From assembly GCA_002425885.1 (NCBI GenBank), contig DINC01000199.1, positions 1,427 to 10,753 on the forward strand: DNA of 9,327 bases, given 5' to 3'. A program made the position numbers and the translations under genes. The notes below the pieces were generated by a model. The model was not told the DNA's origin, ran no database searches, and worked only from the letters and a program-made list of their open reading frames with translations. This document shows, in pieces, positions 1 through 8,331 of this stretch. Every line of letters starts with the position of its first letter. Position 1 is the first letter of the stretch. The stretch comes from Spirochaetia bacterium UBA5550. Its GTDB lineage: Bacteria > Spirochaetota > UBA4802 > UBA5550.

Positions 1-240
1 GAATCCGATGATATAATAAGAATCAGGTTAAGGGCCAATGCTTTTCTGCACAATATGATAAGGATAATAGTAGGAACTATAGTGCAGATGTACCGTGAAA
101 AGAGGGAGCCTGAGTTTATTCTTGAAATTCTGGAGAGGAGGGACAGGTCGTACGGCGGTTTTACAGCCCCCCCTTATGGATTGTATCTTAACGAGATTAC
201 ATATAACCCTCCATTGAATCAATATGAATCAGCTTTCTGA
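1..240 (+). CDS. truA: tRNA pseudouridine synthase A, C-terminal part (5' end outside window)
   Basis: This is the last 79 codons of a gene entering from the left in frame 1 and stopping at TGA 238-240. The visible protein carries the C-terminal TruA signature: ANAFLHNMIRIIVGT, then an ILERRDRS segment, then TAPPYGLYLNEITY. This lines up with the E. coli TruA end (FVHHMVRNIVG, KDRT, AEGLYLVAVDY). TruA converts uridines 38-40 of the tRNA anticodon arm to pseudouridine. The catalytic aspartate lies in the N-terminal half, outside the window, so activity cannot be judged from here. A short tail (NPPLNQYESAF) follows the conserved end. The gene is followed by a 165-nt gap, so it is probably transcribed separately from the next gene. 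Confidence 0.9.
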   Translation, partial: ESDDIIRIRLRANAFLHNMIRIIVGTIVQMYREKREPEFILEILERRDRSYGGFTAPPYGLYLNEITYNPPLNQYESAF

Positions 241-268
241 ATGTTAAATAAAATATGAAACATTTGGA

Positions 269-292
269 ACCTTAAATGGTATATTTTAAGGT
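269..292. repeat. 8-bp inverted repeat downstream of truA
   Basis: ACCTTAAA (269-276) and TTTAAGGT (285-292) are perfect inverted copies around an 8-nt loop. The stem is AT-rich and no T-tract follows, so it is a poor intrinsic terminator. It may be an operator, a weak mRNA hairpin at the truA 3' end, or chance in AT-rich DNA. Confidence 0.35.
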
Positions 293-343
293 GTGATGTA
301 ACTCACTGGTTTATTTGCGCAGATTTGTCATTGATTTTAATTA

Positions 344-374
344 TTGACATTATGAAGTCGTGAATAAATATATC
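344..374 (+). promoter_or_regulatory. possible sigma70-type promoter upstream of the barrel-protein gene
   Basis: A perfect TTGACA lies at 344-349. Two -10-like hexamers follow: TAAATA at 365-370 (15-bp spacer) and TATATC at 369-374 (19-bp spacer). Neither spacing is ideal, and the AT-rich background makes such matches easy. The position, 30-60 bp before the start codon at 406 and after a 165-nt gap, is right for a promoter driving the 406-4747 gene run. Confidence 0.4.
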
Positions 375-405
375 AAAAAATTATTAATCCCGGTTAATCC
401 TGACA

Positions 406-975
406 ATGAGAAAACATTTTACTGTTTTATGCGTATTTCTGCTGTGTCTTTCATTATGCTCTGAACTTTCAGCAGCAAGCTCAAGAAAGAAATATTTTTC
501 AAAACCTCAGATAGGCTTGTGGTACGGGCCGATAACCCCATTATTTGAGACCAATGAACATCTTGATCCTAACCTTGGCGGAGGGGGGTTCTTCAGATAC
601 AATTTACCCTATGCGCCATTAAAAATCGGACTCGAATCATCTTACCAGTATTATGATTCAGAGGGTGTAGCTGAAATGAGGCTTATACCTGTTTATACAA
701 ATCTTCTCTGGCTTATTCCGATTGATCTTCCTATACGATTTCAGTTGAAGGCAGGAGCCGGACTGTGCAAAGTGCGGGTTGAACCTGATGATATAAATCA
801 GTGGGATCCGATGTTTATGGCTGGTACAGAGATTTCATTCCCCGCAGGGAAGATCGCAAATATCGCACTGAGGCTTGATTACCTTTGTGTATATGAAGAG
901 CACCTGAAAGGCGCTACTCAAAACGGGCATTTTTTTAATGCCGGAATTTCGCTTTATTTTAATTTAAACTTGTAA
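406..975 (+). CDS. predicted small outer-membrane beta-barrel protein, function unknown
   Basis: This encodes 189 residues. The N-terminus is a clear Sec signal peptide: MRKH, a hydrophobic core of about 15 residues (residues 6-20), then SELSA before AASSRKK, so signal peptidase I cleavage near residue 23 is likely. The mature part of about 165 residues has alternating polar and hydrophobic segments, glycine and aromatic residues, and short loops (for example GGGGFFRYNLP, LKIGLESSYQYY, FQLKAGAGLC, IALRLDYLCVY). It ends in an amphipathic strand, AGISLYFNLNL. Size and pattern suit an 8-stranded outer-membrane barrel, but I cannot name a family. There is no strong Shine-Dalgarno before ATG 406; the start is chosen because it gives an intact signal peptide. 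The next gene begins 10 nt (or 4 nt) after the stop, so the two are probably co-transcribed. Confidence 0.75.
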   Translation: MRKHFTVLCVFLLCLSLCSELSAASSRKKYFSKPQIGLWYGPITPLFETNEHLDPNLGGGGFFRYNLPYAPLKIGLESSYQYYDSEGVAEMRLIPVYTNLLWLIPIDLPIRFQLKAGAGLCKVRVEPDDINQWDPMFMAGTEISFPAGKIANIALRLDYLCVYEEHLKGATQNGHFFNAGISLYFNLNL

Positions 976-985
976 TGGTGTGCTG

Positions 986-2395
986 ATGAATTTCAGAAAG
1001 ATATATCTGCTTTTATTTATAATTATAATATCCTCTTTAAACTGCGGGAAAGAACCGGTTTTTACGGAGATGTCAACTAACAGGCTGACGATCAGGCTAA
1101 AGGGAACTTTTGAAACTGAAAGTACTTCAAATTTTGTTACAATGGCATCACGTGATGTTGAGACGTTGGTTTCTTCGAGTGGATTACGTGATGATTCAGT
1201 CGATGATGTTTCAGATTCAACAACACTTTCAGGTGCGGCCGCAGGGATGCAGGATGATTTACCAACTACCCTTATGCTCGATATAGCTGAAATAAGACTA
1301 AGTGGTAAAAAGATAAGCAATTACAGACAAGTTCTCGAAATACCTCTTTCCGATGCTGCCGATCATCCGTTTTTTAACGGAACAGGTATTGTTCTAAAAA
1401 CTGATGATCCTGGTGACGGGTATTATGATTCGGTTCAGTTTTATATCAGGAAAATGGTTCTGGACAATGCAAAGGTTTATCAGTCAACTGGAAGCGGTTT
1501 TGTTTACGAGAAAGATGCTGAAGTTATTTTTCATGAAAATACAAGGTTGGGTCTTGATATTAACCAGTTAATGGTTAATTCCTACTGGGACAGTCTGAGA
1601 CTTGAGCAGAGTGAAACAATACGTGTTTTCCCCATGGTTATTCCGATTGTTGGTGGTTTGACATATAACAGGGAGAATGATGAAACAGTTCTTGAGATAC
1701 GGCTTGTTATAAAGAATTTTATCAAGAAGTATGAATATGATTATTATGAAGATGGAGTATATAAGGTCTGCCATTATTATGGCCCGTCTGACTGGCTAAG
1801 GGATGTAAGAGCAGGGGAGACTGATATTGGAAGAAATCTTCATGGAGTAGCGAGGAGTTATGTTGAGGGAAACACCGGATCAATAGGTGTCTCTGCCGGA
1901 GGAACAAGCCGTTATGTTGTTGCTATTCCTATTACGGATGATATATCGGAATATGGAATTTCTGCAACAGGTGTTAGTCTTAGAACAACGGTTGGGAATT
2001 CTGATTTACCACTACCCCCATCTTATCCGGGTGCATATATAGATGCAGTTTTAGATTATTATCTAAAATATGAGAAATATAAAAATGATTGGAACACCAA
2101 ATCAGCAGGACTCACGGTGGATTTATATGAAGCTGCATGGGATGACTATGAGGCGGCTGTACATGGTTACAGTTCGTATGGTTTGAAAATTCCTCCATAT
2201 GTCGCATTTACTGGAACAGCAGGAAATAGTGTAACCTTCAACAATATTACGCCAGGAAGTTATAAGTTTTATTATTGTGAATATAATCCCGCAACTGCAA
2301 CTAATTATGGAAAATTATTTTTAGTCTCTGAATTTATTATTTTAAACAGTGGTAATCCGGTTAATATTTTAGCGGGAACTAATGCAGGTTTTTAA
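986..2395 (+). CDS. predicted lipoprotein of unknown function
   Basis: From ATG 986 the protein is 469 residues; an in-frame GTG at 980 would add two. ATG 986 is preferred because it gives a textbook signal: MNFRK, then a run of hydrophobic residues (6-15), then SSLNC with Cys20 as the candidate lipidated residue. Serine and leucine at -3 and -2 make the lipobox relaxed, as in many spirochaete lipoproteins. After the cysteine comes a Ser/Thr/Asp-rich stretch (about residues 52-80) that looks like a flexible tether. The rest is rich in beta-type sequence and tyrosine (for example KKYEYDYYEDGVYKVCHYY), and the last 60 residues resemble a small beta-sandwich. I recognise no catalytic motif and no named family. 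The gene sits directly behind the barrel-protein gene and 25 nt ahead of aspartate kinase. Both ends are intact, with no sign of a frameshift. Confidence 0.8.
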   Translation: MNFRKIYLLLFIIIISSLNCGKEPVFTEMSTNRLTIRLKGTFETESTSNFVTMASRDVETLVSSSGLRDDSVDDVSDSTTLSGAAAGMQDDLPTTLMLDIAEIRLSGKKISNYRQVLEIPLSDAADHPFFNGTGIVLKTDDPGDGYYDSVQFYIRKMVLDNAKVYQSTGSGFVYEKDAEVIFHENTRLGLDINQLMVNSYWDSLRLEQSETIRVFPMVIPIVGGLTYNRENDETVLEIRLVIKNFIKKYEYDYYEDGVYKVCHYYGPSDWLRDVRAGETDIGRNLHGVARSYVEGNTGSIGVSAGGTSRYVVAIPITDDISEYGISATGVSLRTTVGNSDLPLPPSYPGAYIDAVLDYYLKYEKYKNDWNTKSAGLTVDLYEAAWDDYEAAVHGYSSYGLKIPPYVAFTGTAGNSVTFNNITPGSYKFYYCEYNPATATNYGKLFLVSEFIILNSGNPVNILAGTNAGF

Positions 2396-2410
2396 TAATT
2401 ATATTTATAC

Positions 2411-2415
2411 AGGAA
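2411..2415 (+). promoter_or_regulatory. ribosome binding site deciding the aspartate kinase start
   Basis: AGGAA lies 5 nt before ATG 2421. An earlier in-frame ATG at 2382 would overlap the lipoprotein gene, has no such site, and would add 13 residues (beginning MQVFNNYIYTG) ahead of the conserved kinase start. This supports 2421 as the real start. Confidence 0.7.
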
Positions 2416-2420
2416 ATACA

Positions 2421-3644
2421 ATGGATAGCAGTAAAATCATAGTACAAAAATACGGGGGGACTTCGGTTAAATCCCCTGAAAGGATAAAGGCTGTTGCTGA
2501 GAGAATAAGATCGTACAGGGAGAAGGGATTCTCTGTGGTGGTTGTTGTTTCAGCAATGGGGAAAACTACGGATGATCTGATTGTGCTTGCAAAGCAGGTT
2601 ACACAGAATCCGTCAAAGCGTGAAATGGATATGCTACTTTCAACGGGTGAGCAGGTTTCATGCGCTCTTCTTGCAATGGCTCTTCACGAGATCAATATTG
2701 ATGCTGTATCCTATACCGGGTCGCAGATCAAAATGATGACTGACGGGAATTTTTCCAACGCGAAAATTGCGGGGATTTCAACTGACCGGATATTCAAGTC
2801 ACTGAGTGACAATAAGGTTGTAATTATTGCCGGATTCCAGGGTATTGATGAAGATGAAAATATAACCACACTGGGGAGAGGTGGTTCTGACACCACTGCT
2901 GTTGCTCTTGCTGCTGTGCTGAAGACTCGTGACTGTGAAATATATACTGACGTTGACGGTGTCTACACTGCTGATCCCAGGATTGTATCTTCCACCAGAA
3001 AACTGAAAGAGATCAGTTATGACGAGATGCTTGAACTTGCACGCCTTGGAGCTGGAGTGCTCCATTCAAGATCTGTGGAATTTGCAAAGAAATTTAATAT
3101 CAGGGTCCATGTGCGATCCAGTTTTTCTTATGACGAGGGTACAATAGTTATGCCCGTGGAGGAGATGATGGAGAAATTTATAATTAGCGGAATAACATCC
3201 AAACAGGATGAAGCTAAGGTTACTATAAGAGAGATACCGGACAAACCGGGGATATCGGCAAGACTGTTTAATGAACTCGGTAAAGAAAAGATATATGTTA
3301 ATATGATTGTCCAGTCCACCGGGCATGATAACAGGGCCTCAATTTCTTTTACTGTAAAGAAAGAGGACCTTAAAAAAACAATGGAGATCTGCACAGAGCT
3401 GAACAAGGAATTCGGCGGTTCTGCTGTTGATTCAAAAGATGATATTGCAATAGTTTCCGCTGTTGGTGTAGGTATGCTTTCTTCTTACGGTGTTGCAGGG
3501 AAAATTTTCGGTGTATTTTCGGAACAGAATATAAACATTGAGATGATTTCTACATCTGAAATCGGGATTTCATGTGTTATTGATGCGATGTATGCTGAAC
3601 TCGCGCTTAAAATTCTACATAAGACATTTGTTGCAGCAGAGTAA
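2421..3644 (+). CDS. lysC: aspartate kinase, monofunctional, with two C-terminal ACT domains
   Basis: This 407-residue protein phosphorylates L-aspartate with ATP, the first step to diaminopimelate, lysine, threonine and methionine. The kinase domain (about 1-245) shows KYGGTS at 10-15, STGEQVS at 74-80, GRGGSDTTA at 152-160 and [13 protein letters not shown] at 175-187. Two ACT domains follow: one at about 264-335 ([11 protein letters not shown]) and one at about 343-405 (IVSAVGVGM, then [12 protein letters not shown]). They bind feedback effectors in this family. The length matches the monofunctional class of about 400-410 residues (B. subtilis LysC type), with no homoserine dehydrogenase fused. 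An internal ribosome site and ATG in the linker before the ACT pair suggest a separate small subunit (see that entry). The stop is 2 nt from the ddl start, so the two are very likely translationally linked. The effector (lysine, threonine or both) cannot be read from the sequence. Confidence 0.95.
   Translation: MDSSKIIVQKYGGTSVKSPERIKAVAERIRSYREKGFSVVVVVSAMGKTTDDLIVLAKQVTQNPSKREMDMLLSTGEQVSCALLAMALHEINIDAVSYTGSQIKMMTDGNFSNAKIAGISTDRIFKSLSDNKVVIIAGFQGIDEDENITTLGRGGSDTTAVALAAVLKTRDCEIYTDVDGVYTADPRIVSSTRKLKEISYDEMLELARLGAGVLHSRSVEFAKKFNIRVHVRSSFSYDEGTIVMPVEEMMEKFIISGITSKQDEAKVTIREIPDKPGISARLFNELGKEKIYVNMIVQSTGHDNRASISFTVKKEDLKKTMEICTELNKEFGGSAVDSKDDIAIVSAVGVGMLSSYGVAGKIFGVFSEQNINIEMISTSEIGISCVIDAMYAELALKILHKTFVAAE
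3158..3641 (+). other. possible internal translation start giving an aspartate kinase beta subunit
   Basis: Within the aspartate kinase gene, GGAGG (3158-3162) lies 5 nt before an in-frame ATG at 3168 (Met250); another ATG sits at 3165 (Met249). Starting at 3168 would give a 158-residue protein consisting of just the two ACT domains. In B. subtilis LysC and Corynebacterium aspartokinase, a beta subunit of about 160-170 residues is made from an in-frame internal start at the same place, giving an alpha2beta2 enzyme. The sequence here also encodes conserved-looking linker residues (VEEMMEKF), so the motif could be partly coincidental. Confidence 0.6.
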
Positions 3645-3646
3645 TA

Positions 3647-4747
3647 ATGATAACTGTGGGAATTCTTTTCGGCGGACGTTCAGGGGAGCATGAAGTTTCC
3701 CGCTGTTCCGCTGCATCTGTTTTTACTCATCTTGACAGAGACAGGTATAATGTAATTGTAATCGGTATTGATTATGACGGCAGATGGTATCTTCAGGATA
3801 AACCTGAAGTTGTCAGCGATGACAGTTTCGGCCCTGTGCTCAGGCTTGAAAAAAGAAATGAATGCTTTGTAAATCATTATGAAAGAGATGGCAGAATCTA
3901 TTTTTATAATGCAGATACTGGAAAAGAGGTTTTTGCTGATCTGATTTTCCCTGTGGTTCACGGTACCTTTTGTGAAGATGGAACTTTACAGGGGCTCCTT
4001 GACCTTTCTCTTGTTCCTTATGTCGGGGCAGGTGTTGCAGGTTCAGCTATTGGGATGGATAAAGATATTGCAAAGAGGCTTCTTCGTGATGCAGGTATAC
4101 CTGTTGTTCCGTGGGTTAAAGTTACAAAGCTTGACTGGTTAAATAGAAAAGATTATTTAATTTCCCGTATATGTGATAATATAGGTTTCCCGTGTTTCGT
4201 GAAGCCGTCAAATGCCGGTTCTTCTGTCGGCATTACCAAAGTAAAAAGTTCACCGGAAATCGAAAGTGCAGTTAATGAAGCTTTTCTCTGGGATGATAAA
4301 ATTCTTGTGGAAAAAGGGATAAACGCCCGTGAAATTGAAATAGCAATACTGGGGAATGAAGTTCCTGAAGCTTCAATTCCGGGGGAGATTAGGCCGAATC
4401 ATGAATTCTATTCTTATGAGGCTAAATATATCGATGCGGATGGAGCTCAACTGATTATCCCGGCTGAACTGGATGCTGAAACTGTTAAAACAATACAGAA
4501 TGCAGCTGTTGAAGCTTATTCAGTGCTGGAATGTGCCGGCATGGCAAGGATAGATTTCTTCCTTGATAAAGAAACAGGAAACTTTTTTCTTAATGAAATA
4601 AATACAATACCCGGGTTTACAAGCATCAGCATGTATCCCAAGTTGTGGGAACACACAGGGATTGTTTATAAAGAGCTTCTTGACAGGCTTATTGATCTTG
4701 CGGTTAAGAGAGCTGAATCAAAAAGAAGCCTGAAACACGGGTTTTGA
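3647..4747 (+). CDS. ddl: D-alanine--D-alanine ligase
   Basis: This 366-residue ATP-grasp enzyme joins two D-alanines in the cytoplasm for the peptidoglycan stem peptide. The N-terminal domain begins [15 protein letters not shown] (4-18), and the substrate motif [12 protein letters not shown] is at 105-116. The ATP-grasp core has [12 protein letters not shown] (184-195) and [13 protein letters not shown] (219-231). The omega-loop FYSYEAKY is at 254-261, followed by the metal-binding end RIDFF (301-305) and [10 protein letters not shown] (316-325), with Glu317 and Asn319 as expected ligands. Tyrosine in the omega-loop and the EAKY motif fit a true D-Ala-D-Ala ligase rather than a VanA-type D-lactate ligase. 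The length is normal. Cys109 replaces the more usual Gly of HGxxGEDG. The start ATG is 2 nt after the aspartate kinase stop and lacks a strong ribosome site of its own, which suggests translational coupling. Confidence 0.95.
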   Translation: MITVGILFGGRSGEHEVSRCSAASVFTHLDRDRYNVIVIGIDYDGRWYLQDKPEVVSDDSFGPVLRLEKRNECFVNHYERDGRIYFYNADTGKEVFADLIFPVVHGTFCEDGTLQGLLDLSLVPYVGAGVAGSAIGMDKDIAKRLLRDAGIPVVPWVKVTKLDWLNRKDYLISRICDNIGFPCFVKPSNAGSSVGITKVKSSPEIESAVNEAFLWDDKILVEKGINAREIEIAILGNEVPEASIPGEIRPNHEFYSYEAKYIDADGAQLIIPAELDAETVKTIQNAAVEAYSVLECAGMARIDFFLDKETGNFFLNEINTIPGFTSISMYPKLWEHTGIVYKELLDRLIDLAVKRAESKRSLKHGF

Positions 4748-4806
4748 GATAATAATTTAAAGCCGGTTAACTGTCGCTCACTATACCCTCTGTATGAGTA
4801 TTTCAC

Positions 4807-4836
4807 TTGACACCGGGGGTGTTATACTTTTAAATT
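4807..4836 (+). promoter_or_regulatory. promoter-like sequence with internal inverted repeat upstream of pssA
   Basis: TTGACA at 4807-4812 is a perfect -35 match, and TATACT at 4823-4828 is a near-perfect -10, but only 10 bp separate them. Weaker AT-rich hexamers further on (TTTAAA 4829-4834 at 16 bp, TAAATT 4831-4836 at 18 bp) would restore normal spacing. A small inverted repeat, ACACC-GGG-GGTGT (4810-4822), overlaps the region. It lies 30-60 nt before the pssA start, in the only gap over 100 nt between ddl and moaC. Confidence 0.35.
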
Positions 4837-4865
4837 TTTTTAACGCTGGAAATAAAGGACAAATC

Positions 4866-5618
4866 ATGGGTAGAAAAAAATCAATTATTCCGAATATTTT
4901 TACTATGGGTAACATGGTAATGGGATTCCTTTCAATTCTTTTCTCAGCAAGCTATGATCCATCAATTAATAACTATCAGGTACTTACTGTTGCCGGTATA
5001 TTGATTTTTATCGGCAGCATTTTTGATGCCTCTGACGGGGCCATTGCCCGGGCGCTTGATGTTGAAAGTGAAATCGGAATGCAGCTGGATTCTCTTGCAG
5101 ATGCTGTTGCGTACGGTATTGCTCCCGGTGTTCTTGCTTACCAGGCATTTTTTTATCAGATGCCGGAAATCTGCGGATTAATTAATATCGGGATGCTCAT
5201 TGCTGCGATATTTCCGATTTGCGCTGTTTACAGGCTGGCACGCTTTAACTGCACAGAGAGCATGCCGGGGTTTATAGGGCTCCCTTCTCCTCCTGCCGGC
5301 ATAGTTGCAGGTATAGTTCCTTCTCTTATGCATACAACACTTCCGTTTTTCGGTGAGATAAGTTTTGAAATATCAATGTATCTGTATCTGCCGTTTTTTA
5401 TCTTTATAGCATTTCTGATGGTATCAGCCGTTGATTTTACAAAGCTTTTCTCTGATTTATGGAAGAAGGGTATGGCAGCAAGAATTATTACTGTTGTAGT
5501 GGTAATTCTGCTTCTGATTTTCTTTAAGACCTGGGCAATTTTTGTTGTAACACTTCTTTATGTTGTTGCGGGCGTTATTAAGTGGTTATTAAAAAAAATT
5601 CAGGGTGAAGCAGTTTAA
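4866..5618 (+). CDS. pssA: CDP-diacylglycerol--serine O-phosphatidyltransferase
   Basis: This 250-residue integral membrane enzyme transfers serine to CDP-diacylglycerol, making phosphatidylserine, the precursor of phosphatidylethanolamine. The CDP-alcohol phosphatidyltransferase signature is complete: D54, D57-G58, A61-R62, eight residues, G71, D75, D79. The opening IIPNIFTMGNMVMGFLSI (7-24) is typical of PssA rather than of PgsA. About six to eight hydrophobic segments follow, ending in a basic tail (KWLLKKIQGEAV). The start is ATG 4866, because AAGGA (4855-4859) lies 6 nt ahead of it. An in-frame ATG at 4794 would add 24 residues but has no ribosome site and lies upstream of the promoter-like sequence. 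moaC follows after 3 nt. Another alcohol acceptor (for example inositol) cannot be fully excluded from the shared signature. Confidence 0.88.
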   Translation: MGRKKSIIPNIFTMGNMVMGFLSILFSASYDPSINNYQVLTVAGILIFIGSIFDASDGAIARALDVESEIGMQLDSLADAVAYGIAPGVLAYQAFFYQMPEICGLINIGMLIAAIFPICAVYRLARFNCTESMPGFIGLPSPPAGIVAGIVPSLMHTTLPFFGEISFEISMYLYLPFFIFIAFLMVSAVDFTKLFSDLWKKGMAARIITVVVVILLLIFFKTWAIFVVTLLYVVAGVIKWLLKKIQGEAV

Positions 5619-5621
5619 GAT

Positions 5622-6095
5622 ATGAGTGATTTTTCACATTATAATAATGATACAAAAGCAGTAATGGTCAATGTTTCAGGGAAGGCCATTACAGAGAGAA
5701 CGGCAAAAGCTCACTGCTTTGTCAGGATGAATCAGGAGACCATTAATGCTATACAGAATGACCTCCTTCCAAAGGGTGACCCTTTTGAAGTGGCAAGAAT
5801 AGCAGGTATAATGGCTGCTAAAAGAACCTCTGATCTGATCCCGATGTGTCATCCTCTTCAGATACATTATGCTGATGTTCAGGTTAAGCTGGATATTGAA
5901 AAATCAGGTGTCACAATTTTCTCGGAGATCAGGCTTGAAGGTAAAACCGGAGCTGAAATGGAGGCTCTTGCATCTGCTGCTGTTGCGGCTTTGACTGTTT
6001 ATGATATGTGCAAAGCAGTAGATAAGGGGATGATTATAGAAGAGTGCAGGCTTCTTGAAAAAAGAGGTGGGAAGTCGGATTATATTAATCTCTGA
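5622..6095 (+). CDS. moaC: cyclic pyranopterin monophosphate synthase MoaC
   Basis: This 157-residue enzyme, with MoaA, converts GTP to cyclic pyranopterin monophosphate, the first intermediate of molybdenum cofactor. MoaC performs the rearrangement of 3',8-cyclo-GTP. All residues known to matter in E. coli MoaC fall at the same numbers here: Lys51 (PKGD), His77 (MCHPL), Glu112 and Glu114 (AEMEA), Asp128 and Lys131 (YDMCK). The motifs KRTSDLIPMCHPL (67-79) and AVDKGM (132-137) are also canonical, and the length is the family norm. The gene follows pssA by 3 nt, so it is probably co-transcribed with it, although the two functions are unrelated. No other moa, mob or moe gene is in the window. 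No strong ribosome site is visible, so it may rely on translation of pssA. Confidence 0.96.
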   Translation: MSDFSHYNNDTKAVMVNVSGKAITERTAKAHCFVRMNQETINAIQNDLLPKGDPFEVARIAGIMAAKRTSDLIPMCHPLQIHYADVQVKLDIEKSGVTIFSEIRLEGKTGAEMEALASAAVAALTVYDMCKAVDKGMIIEECRLLEKRGGKSDYINL

Positions 6096-6180
6096 TAAAA
6101 ATATTTCTTGAATTCATTATATTTCTTCAGGGTTTTCCCCATATTTTTTTGTTAATATTACAAAAATCTTAAAATTTCAC

Positions 6181-6208
6181 TTGAAAATAATATGGTAATT
6201 TATACATT
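6181..6208 (+). promoter_or_regulatory. probable groESL promoter
   Basis: TTGAAA at 6181-6186 and TACATT at 6203-6208, 16 bp apart, resemble vegetative sigma70 elements; TATACA at 6201-6206 is an alternative -10 with a shorter spacer. Transcription would start at about 6214-6216, on the left arm of the CIRCE operator. That is where CIRCE commonly lies in HrcA-controlled operons. Confidence 0.55.
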
Positions 6209-6212
6209 TGAG

Positions 6213-6244
6213 TTGTTAGCACTCGTTAGATTGAGTGCTAACAA
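6213..6244. promoter_or_regulatory. CIRCE operator (HrcA binding site), 8-bp spacer variant
   Basis: TTAGCACTC (6216-6224) and GAGTGCTAA (6233-6241) are exact matches to both CIRCE half-sites. The symmetry extends 3 bp further on each side (TTG and CAA), giving perfect 12-bp arms at 6213-6224 and 6233-6244. The spacer is 8 bp (6225-6232) instead of the standard 9. CIRCE is bound by the HrcA repressor, whose folding depends on GroEL; this gives heat-shock induction of groESL. hrcA itself is not in the window. Confidence 0.95.
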
Positions 6245-6286
6245 ATATTAAAAAGTATAACAGTAAACCTATTTATAAATAATTAA

Positions 6287-6292
6287 AGGAGG
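6287..6292 (+). promoter_or_regulatory. strong ribosome binding site for groES, deciding a GTG start
   Basis: A perfect AGGAGG lies 5 nt before GTG 6298. An overlapping ATG at 6296 is in a different frame that closes after about 20 codons, so the GTG is the real GroES start. Confidence 0.85.
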
Positions 6293-6297
6293 CTAAT

Positions 6298-8255
<1,958 letters not shown>

Positions 8256-8274
8256 TATACTTTTCACAGCAGAT

Positions 8275-8309
8275 AAAAAAGGCTGTCCCGAAAGGGCAGC
8301 CTTTTTTTT
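8275..8309. terminator. intrinsic terminator, likely bidirectional, between groEL and a convergent gene
   Basis: GGCTG-T-CCC (8281-8289) pairs with GGG-CAGCC (8294-8301), leaving one bulged T and a GAAA tetraloop (8290-8293). Eight Ts (8302-8309) follow, and six As (8275-8280) precede. Read on the minus strand, the A-run becomes the T-tract, so the same hairpin can end the convergent acylase gene, whose stop codon is at 8332-8334. Confidence 0.92.
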
Positions 8310-8331
8310 GTTTTATAATTATACTGTTTCA

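Noticed and set aside
28..222. Minus-strand open frame opposite the truA 3' end
   Set aside because: The plus strand encodes the conserved TruA C-terminus; the antisense translation shows no recognisable feature.
2382..2420. Earlier in-frame ATG for aspartate kinase at 2382
   Set aside because: It overlaps the lipoprotein gene, has no ribosome site, and adds 13 non-conserved residues; ATG 2421 has AGGAA at good spacing and begins just before the conserved KYGGTS region.
4748..4806. Possible terminator after ddl
   Set aside because: No stable GC stem followed by a T-tract was found, so a transcript from upstream could run on into pssA.
4794..4865. Earlier in-frame ATG for pssA at 4794
   Set aside because: No ribosome site, and it lies upstream of promoter-like sequence; the added 24 residues look like translated non-coding DNA. 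ATG 4866 has AAGGA 6 nt ahead and starts the typical PssA N-terminus.
6101..6127. Direct repeat ATATTTCTT (6101-6109 and 6119-6127) after moaC
   Set aside because: Nine AT-rich bases in an AT-rich gap, with no third copy or symmetry; probably chance. No convincing terminator hairpin was seen after moaC either.
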